Shown here piece after piece: positions 1 to 7,958 of a DNA stretch of 19,741 nt. The stretch is from Clostridiaceae bacterium. GTDB taxonomy: Bacteria > Bacillota > Clostridia > Acetivibrionales > DUMC01. Below the pieces are notes generated by a model. The model did not search any database and was not told where the DNA came from. It saw only the letters and a program-made list of their open reading frames with translations. Location: NCBI GenBank assembly GCA_012512865.1, contig JAAZDH010000084.1, positions 1 to 19,741 of the forward strand, given 5' to 3'. A program made the position numbers and the translations under genes. Every line of letters starts with the position of its first letter. The first letter of the stretch is position 1.

Positions 1-399
1 ATGGGGAGCATAGGTTACTGTTTGAACCAACGATTTAAAATTCTTTGCATTCACGTTATTTAGCGTAAGGGCTAGAAGTATGGGTACCGGAAATCCTATC
101 ATCAAATCCCAAATAGCAAGCATGAACGTGTTTCTAACTATTAGGAAAAACTTTGGCTGCTGGACAAACTTTATAAAATGTTTTAGTCCTACCCAATCAC
201 TCCCCCATATTCCCTTGGTTGCATCAAAATCCCTAAAAGCAATTTGGGCGCCATACATGGGCTGGTACTTGAAAACCAGTATGTAGGCAACCGGTATTAT
301 CATTAGCAGGTATAGCTGGTAATTTTTCTTTATATCCCTTAACAGTCGCATTAATGATTGTTTATCAATCTTCAATGCTCTTCCTTTTTTAACACCCAT
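1..399 (-). CDS. LplB-type sugar ABC transporter permease (partial, runs off left edge)
   Basis: This is the N-terminal 133 codons of a carbohydrate ABC transporter inner-membrane subunit of the LplB/YtcP kind. The reading frame is open from ATG at 399 to base 1. Visible are a basic N-terminus (MGVKKGRALK), a first membrane helix around residues 29-46 followed by the family-typical KYQPMYGAQIAFRDF stretch, then WVGLKHF and RNTF, a second hydrophobic segment (about 96-113), and LNNVNAKNFKSLVQTVTYAPH at the edge; TVTYAPH is a hallmark of this family. It lies 151 bp downstream of the solute-binding protein on the same strand, so it should be the membrane partner of that lipoprotein. A second permease is expected beyond the edge. 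The ribosome binding site is weak (GAGG about 6 nt before the ATG). The sugar cannot be read from the sequence. Confidence 0.9.
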   Translation of the reverse strand, partial: MGVKKGRALKIDKQSLMRLLRDIKKNYQLYLLMIIPVAYILVFKYQPMYGAQIAFRDFDATKGIWGSDWVGLKHFIKFVQQPKFFLIVRNTFMLAIWDLMIGFPVPILLALTLNNVNAKNFKSLVQTVTYAPH

Positions 400-470
400 A
401 TCTTTGCCTCACGCCTTACAATAAATTTTTATAATAAAATTCTATAAATATATTCTATATAAATATATAC

Positions 471-514
471 TACTAACAAGTATTGGACATTGAAATGCCC
501 AATACTTGTTAGTA
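471..514 (-). promoter_or_regulatory. Intercistronic stem-loop between binding protein and permease
   Basis: The arms TACTAACAAGTATTGG (471-486) and its exact complement (499-514) form a 16-bp stem. After one A/C mismatch, 3 more pairs close a 4-nt loop (TGAA). On the minus strand the stem is followed by an AT-rich but not U-only stretch, so it is not a classical intrinsic terminator. Its place right after the binding-protein stop and before the permease fits a 3'-end stabilising or partial-termination hairpin. Such hairpins let the binding protein be made in excess of the membrane subunits; that role is inferred. Confidence 0.7.
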
Positions 515-550
515 ATTTTGGTGATGCATGGAATTCTTTTGCTCTAGCTG

Positions 551-2251
551 TTACTTCTTATATATTTCATATGCTTCATTCATTATTTCGAGGTATCTTT
601 CAAGTCTAAATGTTTTAAGCTGGTCAAGGTAAGCATTCCATGCAGCATCTGAATATATATCCAATTCCCCGACTACGAATTTTGCTTTATTTTCATTTAC
701 AAAGCTGGTTATTGATGAATTGAGTTCGTTATACTCTTCTATAGCTTCTGGTGTAATTGGAAGAATTGGAGGTACAACCTCGTCAGGTTCAAAACCAACC
801 AGTTTATCTATTACTTCCATGTAGAAATACTGGTCGGCGTCTCCCTCTTTGCGTACCTGTCCTCCTACGAATTTTTCGGTTTCAAAATAGGTGAAGTTAT
901 CGCCGAATATCCTGTTTTCAAGTTCCGGGGAACCAAAGCTGTTGATGATTTCCATGAACGCCGGTTTCCCGTTAACACCCAGCACGTTTGACGGAGGAGT
1001 TCTCCAGTCAACATTCTCTTCTCCATAGCATGTTATTAACCTTGCTTCTTCGCTCCAGAAGTAGTCAACAAGGCGGAATGCAACATCTGCGTGTTTTGAC
1101 TTTGCATTGATTACAGAACCCGTGTCAGCCTTTACAGATGGAGGTACATAACAGGTAACTGCCTGGCCGGAAGGCCCTTTAAGCGGAGGAACAAGTACAT
1201 AATCCTGCCACAATTCAGGCTGCCCTGCAGGCACAATGTTTGTCATTTTTCCAACCAGCACTGAACCAGCCCTTTGGACATCACCCATGAACAATTGCTT
1301 CATGGTATTTGTATCCTGGGTATAACATTCCGAATCAAGAAGTCCTTCTTTGTAAAGTTTGTTAATGTACTTCAAGCCTTCGCGCCATTCATCCTGTGTA
1401 TAGGCGGGAACAATTTTTCCATCTTTTATTATTAGCTGGTTTCCTGTATTATCATAAATGAAAGGATTCATCAAGGCTCCTCCTACGTGCCCGTACCAGA
1501 GGTTGTTGGCAGTAGTAAGGGGTATCTCGTCGTTTGGATCACCATTATTATTGGCATCTTGCTCTTTAAATGCTTTCAATACGTTATAAAATTCTTCAGT
1601 TGTTGTTGGCATGTCAAGATTGAGGTTTTCAAGCCATTTACCGTTTATCCATATCTTGGCGCCGTAAATGGTCAACAGGTTCTCTGCATATCTTGGAACA
1701 ACATAGATGTGTCCGTCCCATGCCCTGCACTGGCGCCCCGCATCGGGATACTCGGTAAATATTCTCTTAATCCAGTAGCTGTCATTTTCAATCATTCCCT
1801 CGAGCGGCAGGAATACGCCCCTGGAGCCGTAATAATTAATCTGGTCGAAGGACATCCTGGCTGCAGTTATAATATCCGGGAGTTCATCGCCTGCATTAAG
1901 CATTAGTGTCACGCGTTCACTAACCTGTTGGTAGTCAACAAGCTCATAATTTAGCTTAATGCCCGTTCTTTTTTGGAGTTCATTGGCAGCATAATGTGTG
2001 TTGACATCTGTAACAAGGAAAGGATAATAGCCGACCATGATGTCTAGTTCAATTTCTTCCTTTACCAGGGGAAGCGTGCCAACTTCATTCAAGATGGGGT
2101 TCGATGAACCGGTCCCTGTCGCCTCACTGCTTTTCCCCGTGGAGGCTTCGGTTCCTGATGGACCTGTAGTTTGAGCAGGGGTTTTCGTACAACTGCACAG
2201 CAAGCTGATGATGATGATTAATGACAGGGCAATAAGTATTTTTCGTTTCAA
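551..2251 (-). CDS. Extracellular solute-binding lipoprotein, LplA/family 1 (carbohydrate ABC transporter)
   Basis: A 566-residue binding protein that would capture an oligosaccharide or sugar outside the membrane and deliver it to the LplB-type permease encoded next. The start is TTG at 2251, placed 8 nt after a strong AGGAGGAGG. The N-terminus has KRK, then a hydrophobic helix (residues 5-18) and a lipobox LCSC with lipidation at Cys21. A Thr/Ser/Gly-rich linker follows (about 24-52). The body shows family features: IELDIMVGYYPFL, NAGDELPDII, the Asp/Asn-rich DANNNGDPNDEIPLT segment (a calcium-site-like acidic loop often seen in this family), and WRTPPSN near the C-terminal part. The length is usual for LplA/YtcQ proteins (about 500-570). 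It is divergent from a YesN-like regulator, its probable controller. Substrate unknown. Confidence 0.93.
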   Translation of the reverse strand: MKRKILIALSLIIIISLLCSCTKTPAQTTGPSGTEASTGKSSEATGTGSSNPILNEVGTLPLVKEEIELDIMVGYYPFLVTDVNTHYAANELQKRTGIKLNYELVDYQQVSERVTLMLNAGDELPDIITAARMSFDQINYYGSRGVFLPLEGMIENDSYWIKRIFTEYPDAGRQCRAWDGHIYVVPRYAENLLTIYGAKIWINGKWLENLNLDMPTTTEEFYNVLKAFKEQDANNNGDPNDEIPLTTANNLWYGHVGGALMNPFIYDNTGNQLIIKDGKIVPAYTQDEWREGLKYINKLYKEGLLDSECYTQDTNTMKQLFMGDVQRAGSVLVGKMTNIVPAGQPELWQDYVLVPPLKGPSGQAVTCYVPPSVKADTGSVINAKSKHADVAFRLVDYFWSEEARLITCYGEENVDWRTPPSNVLGVNGKPAFMEIINSFGSPELENRIFGDNFTYFETEKFVGGQVRKEGDADQYFYMEVIDKLVGFEPDEVVPPILPITPEAIEEYNELNSSITSFVNENKAKFVVGELDIYSDAAWNAYLDQLKTFRLERYLEIMNEAYEIYKK

Positions 2252-2309
2252 TTAAATTACCTCCTCCTTATAATTTTTTATAGACTTATGAGTAAGACTT
2301 GCTGAGTTC

Positions 2310-2339
2310 ATTATAGGATTATGCATGCCTCAATGTAAA
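2310..2339 (-). promoter_or_regulatory. Sigma-A type promoter for the binding-protein/permease operon
   Basis: On the minus strand the -35 element TTTACA (2339-2334) and a perfect -10 TATAAT (2315-2310) are separated by 18 bp. Transcription would start near 2303, giving a ~50-nt leader before the AGGAGGAGG of the binding-protein gene. Two operator-like motifs lie immediately upstream (2351-2372 and 2382-2410). Confidence 0.6.
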
Positions 2340-2350
2340 CTAACAGTTGT

Positions 2351-2372
2351 AACCATTTGCTCATAAATGGTT
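2351..2372. promoter_or_regulatory. Operator-like palindrome upstream of the sugar transporter promoter
   Basis: AACCATTT (2351-2358) and AAATGGTT (2365-2372) form a perfect 8-bp inverted repeat with a 6-bp centre (9 bp counting the flanking T/A). It sits about 50-70 bp upstream of the inferred transcription start, just beyond the -35 element, where an activator or looping repressor would bind. The binding factor is not identified; the neighbouring AraC-type regulator is one candidate. Confidence 0.45.
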
Positions 2373-2381
2373 ATTTTCAAC

Positions 2382-2410
2382 CTATCACTTTCTTAAAAAA
2401 CTATCATTTT
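2382..2410. repeat. Direct repeat CTATCAYTTT, candidate AraC-family binding site
   Basis: CTATCACTTT (2382-2391) and CTATCATTTT (2401-2410) are direct repeats spaced 19 bp apart, about two helical turns. They lie about 80-105 bp upstream of the inferred start of the sugar transporter operon. AraC-family activators typically bind pairs of direct repeats with near-helical spacing upstream of -35, which matches this arrangement. The assignment to the adjacent regulator is inference. Confidence 0.4.
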
Positions 2411-2843
2411 TCCATATGCTGTCCTTATTATCTTGTTTTTTATTAGAAATAAATGGCGATAAGGCGGTAATAACAGGGCCAGGCTATCTTTACCATGTTG
2501 CCTTTTATTTAAGCCTCGTATATAATTATAATGTGGAGATTAATTATAAAAAATAGACAGGAAAGCAAATGCAAATCCTGCGTAAAATTTGCAGCTTAAT
2601 TTTGGTTTTATCGCAAAACCGGCACAAAATTATTTCTAAAGTTGAACCTTTTTTATTTGTTTTGTAGCATTTGAAGTGTGGTATTTTATTAAGTGCTGTT
2701 GCTAATTAGTTGTTTATTAACAGAGATATAACTATGTACCGGGCAATATAATTATGCGTAGTAATGTTATAGCATTATGATTATGTCAAGTTAATTATAT
2801 TATTTATGTACTTTATATTTACTATGTTTTTATTCGACGGCAG

Positions 2844-5141
2844 GTGATATTTATTTTAAAAATATGCAAAATTCCTGTATTCGCAAAGTTAATAATAATT
2901 TACGCTATAATACTAATATTTTCCGCATTTGTATATTTGGTAACGTACTTTCAAATATCTCAAATTATTACGGACAAAACAATAAACCAGGTTAAAGCAG
3001 GCTATGAACACCGTATTAAAAACATTGATTCAGATTTTCAAATTATAATTGATGCTGCAAGGCAATTAACCCTTAGTAATGATATTAAGGAAATAAGCAG
3101 GCCAAATCCTGCAACCTTTATCTCCAGTTTAAAAAGAATATATACAAATTTTTCCCAAGCAATTCCAAGCAACCAGTTAATAAGCTTTAGGTGCGTTTAT
3201 TTTGAAAATAGCGATTTTTACGTGGCGGATGGTTTTGCTGCATTACAAAAAAAGCAGGATTTCTACGATTCGCATATCAATTATGCAGATATGAACTATG
3301 AAGAATTCCAGGCAAAGATTGATAATGCAACCTTACCCCTGGAATTCTGGCCGCTAAAAACTATTGAGCATGACAATGGTTACACACAACAGGTTATAAC
3401 ATGTGTTCAAAGCCTGAATCTCAGTTCCAAATCCCATGGGAAGTTAAAATTCATATGGTTTATAGATACTGGTAAACTGATTGATAGCATCAACATACCG
3501 GAATTTGAAGGAAAGGTCAAGTTTGCATGTTTTAACCAGGCTGGCGAGTTGCTATTCTCAACCGACAGCCTGGTAGAAAACCGGTCGGAACTTATGTTTA
3601 ACTATTATGCCCAAGCAGATGATACACCCAAGCAAGATTACAAGGCATTCCTTTTTCAGTCAACAGTAACAGGTTTAACTTACTGGATACAAATACCAGA
3701 TAATGTAATTATGGGTGAAATCAACGAAATTGCAATTGTTTTCTTAACCCTTGCCGTTGTAGCATTGGTATTGCTTTTTTCCTTTGCAATATTCGAAATG
3801 AGGCTGGTGCACAAGCCCGTTAACGACATTGTAAATATATTTTTTAACGACAAGTCCGCATTAAAACATGGTAATCCATACATGTACATAAAGGACCATA
3901 TAAGCACTTTAATTGAAGAAAACAAGAAGCTGTCAAACAAGGCGGATTATTATAAATCGATTTTTATTGATGAATTCCATTCCAACCTTATAAAAGGATT
4001 TTATTCCGGGAAGGACAACCTTAAAACCATACTGGATACCCTCGGCTTAAATATCCAGGGTACAGCCTTTTGTATAGTGGCAGCACAGTTTTACCCTGCA
4101 AATAAGAACAATCCCGGGAAGCCTTTATCCCTTGTAATGGTTCAACCATCAATCATAGATTCGCTGGTCGATGCAATATCCATGCATGGCCAGTGTATTA
4201 AGGTCCAAGAACCTGATACCGTACTGCTCTTGTATTGCCACCAGGACAATTATGACCCTAAAGCTGCCATAAATGGTATAATTAATACTTACCAGGCCAA
4301 TGTCCGCTCCAATTATAAAATCCAGCTGATCGCAGGCGTTGGGCAGGTGTATTCGCAATTGTACGAGGTGTACCTTTCATATTTTGAAGCAATTAAGGCG
4401 CTAGAGTTTACCATAGTTGACATGAGGCCTGTTATAAATTACGAGGACGTCGGTTCAATTTCTCACATGTATTATTATCCCCAGGATGTTGAGCAGCTAA
4501 TTATTAACAATGTAAACAACGGGGCTTCCGAGGTCGTGCTTGACATATGGAACAATATATTCTTTAAAAACTTTGTTGAAACCACGCTATGTAAAAACGA
4601 TGTCTCCATGCTGGTAAACGAGATAAAGGGAACCATAATAAAGCTGTCTAATGAACTCCTCCCCGATGAGTGCGAGGAAAGGGCCCTGATAAACAACATA
4701 ATTACTACACATATAGATGCATCAAATCAACCTGAAAAAATCAATATTGGCATGAACATGATTATTAAACGCCTATGCAGCATAGCAAAGGTCAGCAATG
4801 AAATAATGGCCGCTGAATTGATTGGCGAAATAAAAAGCTACATTATCGAGCATCTTGATGATTACAACCTCTCGCTTAAATCTGTTGCCGAAAAGTTCGG
4901 GTTTTCTGAAAAATACTTTTCAATGTACTTTAAAAAATATGCAAATGTAGGTTTTTCCGACTACGTGCTTACCGCTCGCATTGAGTCCGCCAAGAAATAC
5001 CTTGTAAACAGCAATCTTCGCATGATTGATATTGCCCAAAAAGTTGGCTATTACAGCGAGAACTCTTTTTATCGCGCATTTAAGAAATATACAGGTGTTA
5101 CTCCCAACCAGTACAGGAACACTTACAAAAGGGCTTTTTGA
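2844..5141 (+). CDS. Membrane-bound AraC-family transcriptional regulator, YesN/sensor type
   Basis: A 765-residue one-component regulator. A membrane helix at about residues 10-34 and a second at about 294-315 enclose a ~260-residue extracellular domain, cache-like by position and length. A HAMP-like linker and a long cytoplasmic middle region follow. The C-terminal AraC/XylS DNA-binding domain (about 659-765) has two helix-turn-helices: LSLKSVAEKFGFSEKYFS, then the family signature DIAQKVGYYSENSFYRAFKKYTGVTPNQYR. Such proteins typically control adjacent LplABC-type sugar uptake genes; here the divergent binding-protein/permease operon is the likely target. The start is uncertain: the GTG at 2844 has no upstream Shine-Dalgarno sequence and itself lies in AGGTGAT (2842-2848), which resembles one. 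No ATG exists in frame before the first helix. An ATT at 2853 would be ideally spaced from that motif. Confidence 0.92.
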   Translation: MIFILKICKIPVFAKLIIIYAIILIFSAFVYLVTYFQISQIITDKTINQVKAGYEHRIKNIDSDFQIIIDAARQLTLSNDIKEISRPNPATFISSLKRIYTNFSQAIPSNQLISFRCVYFENSDFYVADGFAALQKKQDFYDSHINYADMNYEEFQAKIDNATLPLEFWPLKTIEHDNGYTQQVITCVQSLNLSSKSHGKLKFIWFIDTGKLIDSINIPEFEGKVKFACFNQAGELLFSTDSLVENRSELMFNYYAQADDTPKQDYKAFLFQSTVTGLTYWIQIPDNVIMGEINEIAIVFLTLAVVALVLLFSFAIFEMRLVHKPVNDIVNIFFNDKSALKHGNPYMYIKDHISTLIEENKKLSNKADYYKSIFIDEFHSNLIKGFYSGKDNLKTILDTLGLNIQGTAFCIVAAQFYPANKNNPGKPLSLVMVQPSIIDSLVDAISMHGQCIKVQEPDTVLLLYCHQDNYDPKAAINGIINTYQANVRSNYKIQLIAGVGQVYSQLYEVYLSYFEAIKALEFTIVDMRPVINYEDVGSISHMYYYPQDVEQLIINNVNNGASEVVLDIWNNIFFKNFVETTLCKNDVSMLVNEIKGTIIKLSNELLPDECEERALINNIITTHIDASNQPEKINIGMNMIIKRLCSIAKVSNEIMAAELIGEIKSYIIEHLDDYNLSLKSVAEKFGFSEKYFSMYFKKYANVGFSDYVLTARIESAKKYLVNSNLRMIDIAQKVGYYSENSFYRAFKKYTGVTPNQYRNTYKRAF

Positions 5142-5220
5142 TATTTATGAAATGATGAATACTTGTAAGATGAGGTCTTTCTTAGTTTGGCCTTTTCTTC
5201 TCTTCTTATAGAAATTATCC

Positions 5221-5280
5221 TATGGAATTGTATTATGGAATTGTCTTATTATAGAATTGATGCGCCTTTTTTTAGAATTG
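5221..5280. repeat. Degenerate direct repeats of TATRGAATTG
   Basis: Four copies occur: TATGGAATTG at 5221-5230 and 5234-5243, TATAGAATTG at 5250-5259, and TTTAGAATTG at 5271-5280. They lie in the convergent gap between the regulator and the ATPase gene, and the last copy includes the ATPase stop codon. No hairpin plus T-run terminator was found for either converging gene. Function unknown. Confidence 0.5.
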
Positions 5281-6048
5281 GTCCATGAACCCCTTTAAAA
5301 ATGCCCGTGTTCTTTCATTTTGGGGATTTGTAAATATATCGGATGGTTTTCCTTCCTCGACTATTACACCCTTATCCATGAAGATTACCCGGTCTGAAAC
5401 ATCCCTCGCAAAATTCATTTCATGCGTTACAATCACCATTGTCATATGCTCGGCAGCCAAATCCTGCATAGCCTTGAGAACCTCTGCAGTGAGCTCGGGA
5501 TCAAGGGCCGACGTAGGCTCATCAAAGAAAAGAATGTCAGGATTCATTGCCAATGCCCTTGCTATGGCAACACGCTGGGCTTGTCCCCCGGATAACTGGT
5601 AGGGATAGGCATCCGCTTTATCAGACAGCCCCACTTTTTCAAGCAGTTCCCTGGCTATCTCTGCTGCTTCCTGCGGGCTTTTTTTAGCCACATGAACCTG
5701 GGCCTCGGTTATATTTCTCATGACTGAAAAATGCGGAAACAGGTTGAAGCTTTGAAAAACCATTCCAAGGCGAAGCCTGATTTTCCTCAGTTCTTTTTCA
5801 GGCGCATAAATTACTTTCCCGCTCTTATCTGTAGTTACCATTACATCTCCTGCAACACGTATTGAACCCCCTTCAATCTTTTCGAGGAGATTAATACATC
5901 TTAACATGGTGCTTTTACCGGACCCGGAAGGCCCTATTACAGCCACTACTTCACCTTTCCTCACATTGAAGGAAATCCCGGAAAGCACTTCGCAGGTACC
6001 AAATCTCTTATACAGGTTTTCAACCTCAAGTATGGGTATGTTTTCCAT
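5272..6048 (-). CDS. Polar amino acid ABC transporter ATP-binding protein (cassette A)
   Basis: A 258-residue ATPase of the GlnQ/HisP group that powers amino acid import with the permease and binding protein encoded just upstream. With Met1 at 6048, all nucleotide-binding motifs are intact: Walker A GPSGSGKST (39-47), Q-loop Gln99 in VFQSFNLFPH, signature LSGGQ (152-156), Walker B ILFFDEP (172-178), D-loop SALD and switch His209 in VTHE. An insertion of about 20 residues after VAGD (about 68-88) lengthens the usual 240-residue form. The ATG at 6048 is preferred over the in-frame TTG at 6054 because GGTGG ends 6 nt before it and homologues begin close to the EVENLYKRFG segment. It is the last gene of its cassette. 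Substrate class is inferred from family only. Confidence 0.94.
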   Translation of the reverse strand: MENIPILEVENLYKRFGTCEVLSGISFNVRKGEVVAVIGPSGSGKSTMLRCINLLEKIEGGSIRVAGDVMVTTDKSGKVIYAPEKELRKIRLRLGMVFQSFNLFPHFSVMRNITEAQVHVAKKSPQEAAEIARELLEKVGLSDKADAYPYQLSGGQAQRVAIARALAMNPDILFFDEPTSALDPELTAEVLKAMQDLAAEHMTMVIVTHEMNFARDVSDRVIFMDKGVIVEEGKPSDIFTNPQNERTRAFLKGFMDQF

Positions 6049-6154
6049 CTGCAACCACCGTTCTGTTTAACTTACCTACATTCTCTTTTTATGCTATGTA
6101 CTCTTTAAAATACTGTACACTCTGTACACTTTATATTTGGCTTTTCTTTTATGC

Positions 6155-6862
6155 TTACCTGTAGTAGCTCAATTTCTTTTCCAGCATGTCAAATACTTTT
6201 GTTACCACGTAATTCATGATTAAATAAAAAACTCCCGCAATAAATAGCGGTGTAGTCGAAGAAATCCTTGCGGACTCATTCCGTGCAGCCCTGAATAATT
6301 CGGAAATCCCCAACGTGGTGACCAAGGCGGTATCTTTAACCAGGGTAATAACTTCATTGCCCACGGGGGGTAGAATTCGCTTGATCACCTGCGGCAATAT
6401 TATCCTGAAGAAAGTCTGGGACTTGGTGAATCCCAATACTGCAGCAGCTTCATATTGTCCAAGGGCTATCGATTCAATACCGGCCCTGTATATCTCAGCC
6501 AGGTATGCTGCATAATTCAAGCTGAATGCAATTATTGCCGCCACAAAACGGTCCAGGTTGATCTTAAGGCTTTCCGGCAGCATGTACGAAGGTGCAAAGT
6601 AAATGAATATAAGCTGGAGCATCAAAGGCGTACCCCTCATTACAAGGATGTACGCCTTGATAACAGTGCTTACAATCTTATTCCTTGACATCCGTCCAAA
6701 GGCCACTAAAAGCCCCAGGGGCAAGGAAAAAACCAGCGTTAGTACAAATATTTCCAGGGAGGTCAACGTCCCTATCCCTAAAAGCTTTAATTGTCTCAGC
6801 AAGTCTCCCGGTACACTTGAAAAATTTTGCCATATCCCGCTAAAGTTCATATTTTCAAACAC
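6155..6862 (-). CDS. Polar amino acid ABC transporter permease (cassette A)
   Basis: A 235-residue inner-membrane subunit of the HisM/GlnP type, the normal length for the family. It starts at GTG 6862, 8 nt after AAGGAG. Features: an amphipathic N-terminus (LLRQLKLLGIGTLTSLEI), several membrane helices (the first around 34-55), the RGTPL motif (76-80) conserved in this family, YRAGIESIALGQYEAAAVLG leading into the EAA loop (about 138-166) that docks on the ATPase, and a C-terminal helix ending in LEKKLSYYR. It lies 98 bp after the binding-protein gene and 106 bp before the ATPase start, so the three genes read as one cassette. Only one permease is present, so it should act as a homodimer. Confidence 0.94.
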   Translation of the reverse strand: MFENMNFSGIWQNFSSVPGDLLRQLKLLGIGTLTSLEIFVLTLVFSLPLGLLVAFGRMSRNKIVSTVIKAYILVMRGTPLMLQLIFIYFAPSYMLPESLKINLDRFVAAIIAFSLNYAAYLAEIYRAGIESIALGQYEAAAVLGFTKSQTFFRIILPQVIKRILPPVGNEVITLVKDTALVTTLGISELFRAARNESARISSTTPLFIAGVFYLIMNYVVTKVFDMLEKKLSYYR

Positions 6863-6895
6863 CTTGTTTTCTCCTTAAACATAGCTGTTGTAACA

Positions 6896-6917
6896 TTTAT
6901 GCATTATTTATGCATTA
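6896..6917. repeat. Tandem 11-bp repeat TTTATGCATTA x2
   Basis: TTTATGCATTA occurs twice head-to-tail (6896-6906, 6907-6917) in the 98-bp gap between the binding-protein stop and the permease start. The junction also forms TGCAT-5-ATGCA (6900s to 6914), palindromic around a 5-bp centre. It could be a protein-binding site or a chance AT-rich repeat; no function is assigned. Confidence 0.4.
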
Positions 6918-6960
6918 TTGGTCCTTTAAGCACAGCCAATGCCTGTTTCTTCACATCAGG

Positions 6961-7791
6961 TTATTTCTTACCCACGGTAGTAATATCTTCATCGAACCAC
7001 TTGATGGAGATTTGGGCAAGGGTCCCGTCTTTCGCCATATCGTTCAAGGTTTCCTGGATCTTCTGCATGAGCTTTTTATCTTTCTTCCTGAAACCAATGC
7101 CATACTCTTCATGCGAAAGTTCCTTTTCAAATATCTTAAAATTTGCTTTCTTGTTCTGCATGTAATATCTTATTACTATTTCATCAACCAGTAAAGCATC
7201 GATCCCGCCTTTTTCAAGGTCCATTATGGCTACCGTGTTCGTATCAAACAATACTACCTCGCCAAGTGATTTCTTGAAATCCTCGTGGGCATCAAGGGCA
7301 TCCTGCGCGCTGGACTGTGACTGCAAGCCAAGTTTTTTCCCTTTAAGGTCCTCCATCGTATTATATGGAGCGTCTTCTTTTACAACGATTATCTGCCTGT
7401 TATTCATGTACGGCTCTGAAAACAATACATTTTGTTTTCTTTCCTCCGTTATTGTAAAGCCGTTCCATATGCAATCAATGTTATTGCTGCTTAATTCCTG
7501 TTCTTTTGCATCCCAGTTGATTGGTTGAAGTACAAGCTCAATACCTAGCCTGGAACATACCTCCCTTGCCACGTCAATGTCAAATCCCACGATTTCACCG
7601 TTTTCATCCGTAAAGCCCATGGGCGGAAAGCTTTCATCAAGGCCTAAAACGAACTTCCCCTTTTCTTTTACCTTTTCCCATGAATCGTCGGTACCGGTGG
7701 AAAGCGACTGGCATCCACTTAATAAGATTAAGGCTGCAAGAACTGACAAAATTATTGCAACTATCCCTTTCTTAAAAAATTTGTTTTTCAT
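6961..7791 (-). CDS. Polar amino acid-binding lipoprotein (cassette A)
   Basis: A 276-residue periplasmic-binding-protein-like lipoprotein (PAAT family, SBP_bac_3 fold) that captures an amino acid at the cell surface. Start ATG 7791 is chosen because AAAGGGG ends 7 nt upstream and it gives a proper lipoprotein signal: KNKFFKKG, a hydrophobic core, and lipobox LSGC with Cys27. A 32-codon upstream extension of the frame lacks these features. Body motifs: KFVLGLDESFPPMGF, EIVGFDIDVAREV, WNGFTITEERKQNVLFSEPY (Arg of the E-E-R motif binds the ligand carboxylate in this family), LGLQSQSSAQDALD and VDEIVIRYY. The Gln-Ser-Gln-Ser form of the hinge-region motif differs from the TGTTG of the second binding protein in this window, so the two probably bind different amino acids. 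Confidence 0.93.
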   Translation of the reverse strand: MKNKFFKKGIVAIILSVLAALILLSGCQSLSTGTDDSWEKVKEKGKFVLGLDESFPPMGFTDENGEIVGFDIDVAREVCSRLGIELVLQPINWDAKEQELSSNNIDCIWNGFTITEERKQNVLFSEPYMNNRQIIVVKEDAPYNTMEDLKGKKLGLQSQSSAQDALDAHEDFKKSLGEVVLFDTNTVAIMDLEKGGIDALLVDEIVIRYYMQNKKANFKIFEKELSHEEYGIGFRKKDKKLMQKIQETLNDMAKDGTLAQISIKWFDEDITTVGKK

Positions 7792-7881
7792 AAGAATTCC
7801 CCTTTCCTTTTTGCGTGTTTTATGCTTTTTTATATATTGCCATAATTCACATGCATTAATGTAAACCTGGTGTTGGCAGCT

Positions 7882-7901
7882 TAACATTATGTAACATTAT
7901 G
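7882..7901. repeat. Tandem 10-bp repeat TAACATTATG x2
   Basis: Two exact head-to-tail copies, 7882-7891 and 7892-7901, spaced exactly one helical turn. They lie in the inferred 5' leader of the cassette A binding-protein gene, about 50-70 nt downstream of the likely transcription start. Possible regulator site; unproven. Confidence 0.45.
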
Positions 7902-7958
7902 CTTATAACTATATATTTACACGTATTATTTATGTACGCGTGTTTTGCACATAACAGC

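Larger units (their letters stand above)
2252..2843. other. Divergent intergenic region (592 bp), no gene
   Basis: No supportable coding region on either strand. The left third carries the minus-strand promoter, palindrome and direct repeat listed separately. The middle and right parts (about 2420-2843) are AT-rich. They should contain the promoter of the plus-strand regulator, but no hexamer pair stands out. A small inverted repeat GCAAAT/ATTTGC (2571-2576 and 2587-2592) is present but too weak to call. Confidence 0.6.

Noticed and set aside
2571..2592. GCAAAT/ATTTGC inverted repeat
   Set aside because: Six-bp arms in AT-rich DNA, far from any promoter-like sequence; consistent with chance.
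6900..6914. ArgR/AhrC box
   Set aside because: TGCAT and ATGCA are separated by 5 bp instead of 4 and the site is inside the operon rather than at its promoter.
7792..7887. 32-codon N-terminal extension of the cassette A binding protein
   Set aside because: A good ribosome binding site and a complete lipoprotein signal peptide occur at the ATG at 7791; the extension would bury the signal.
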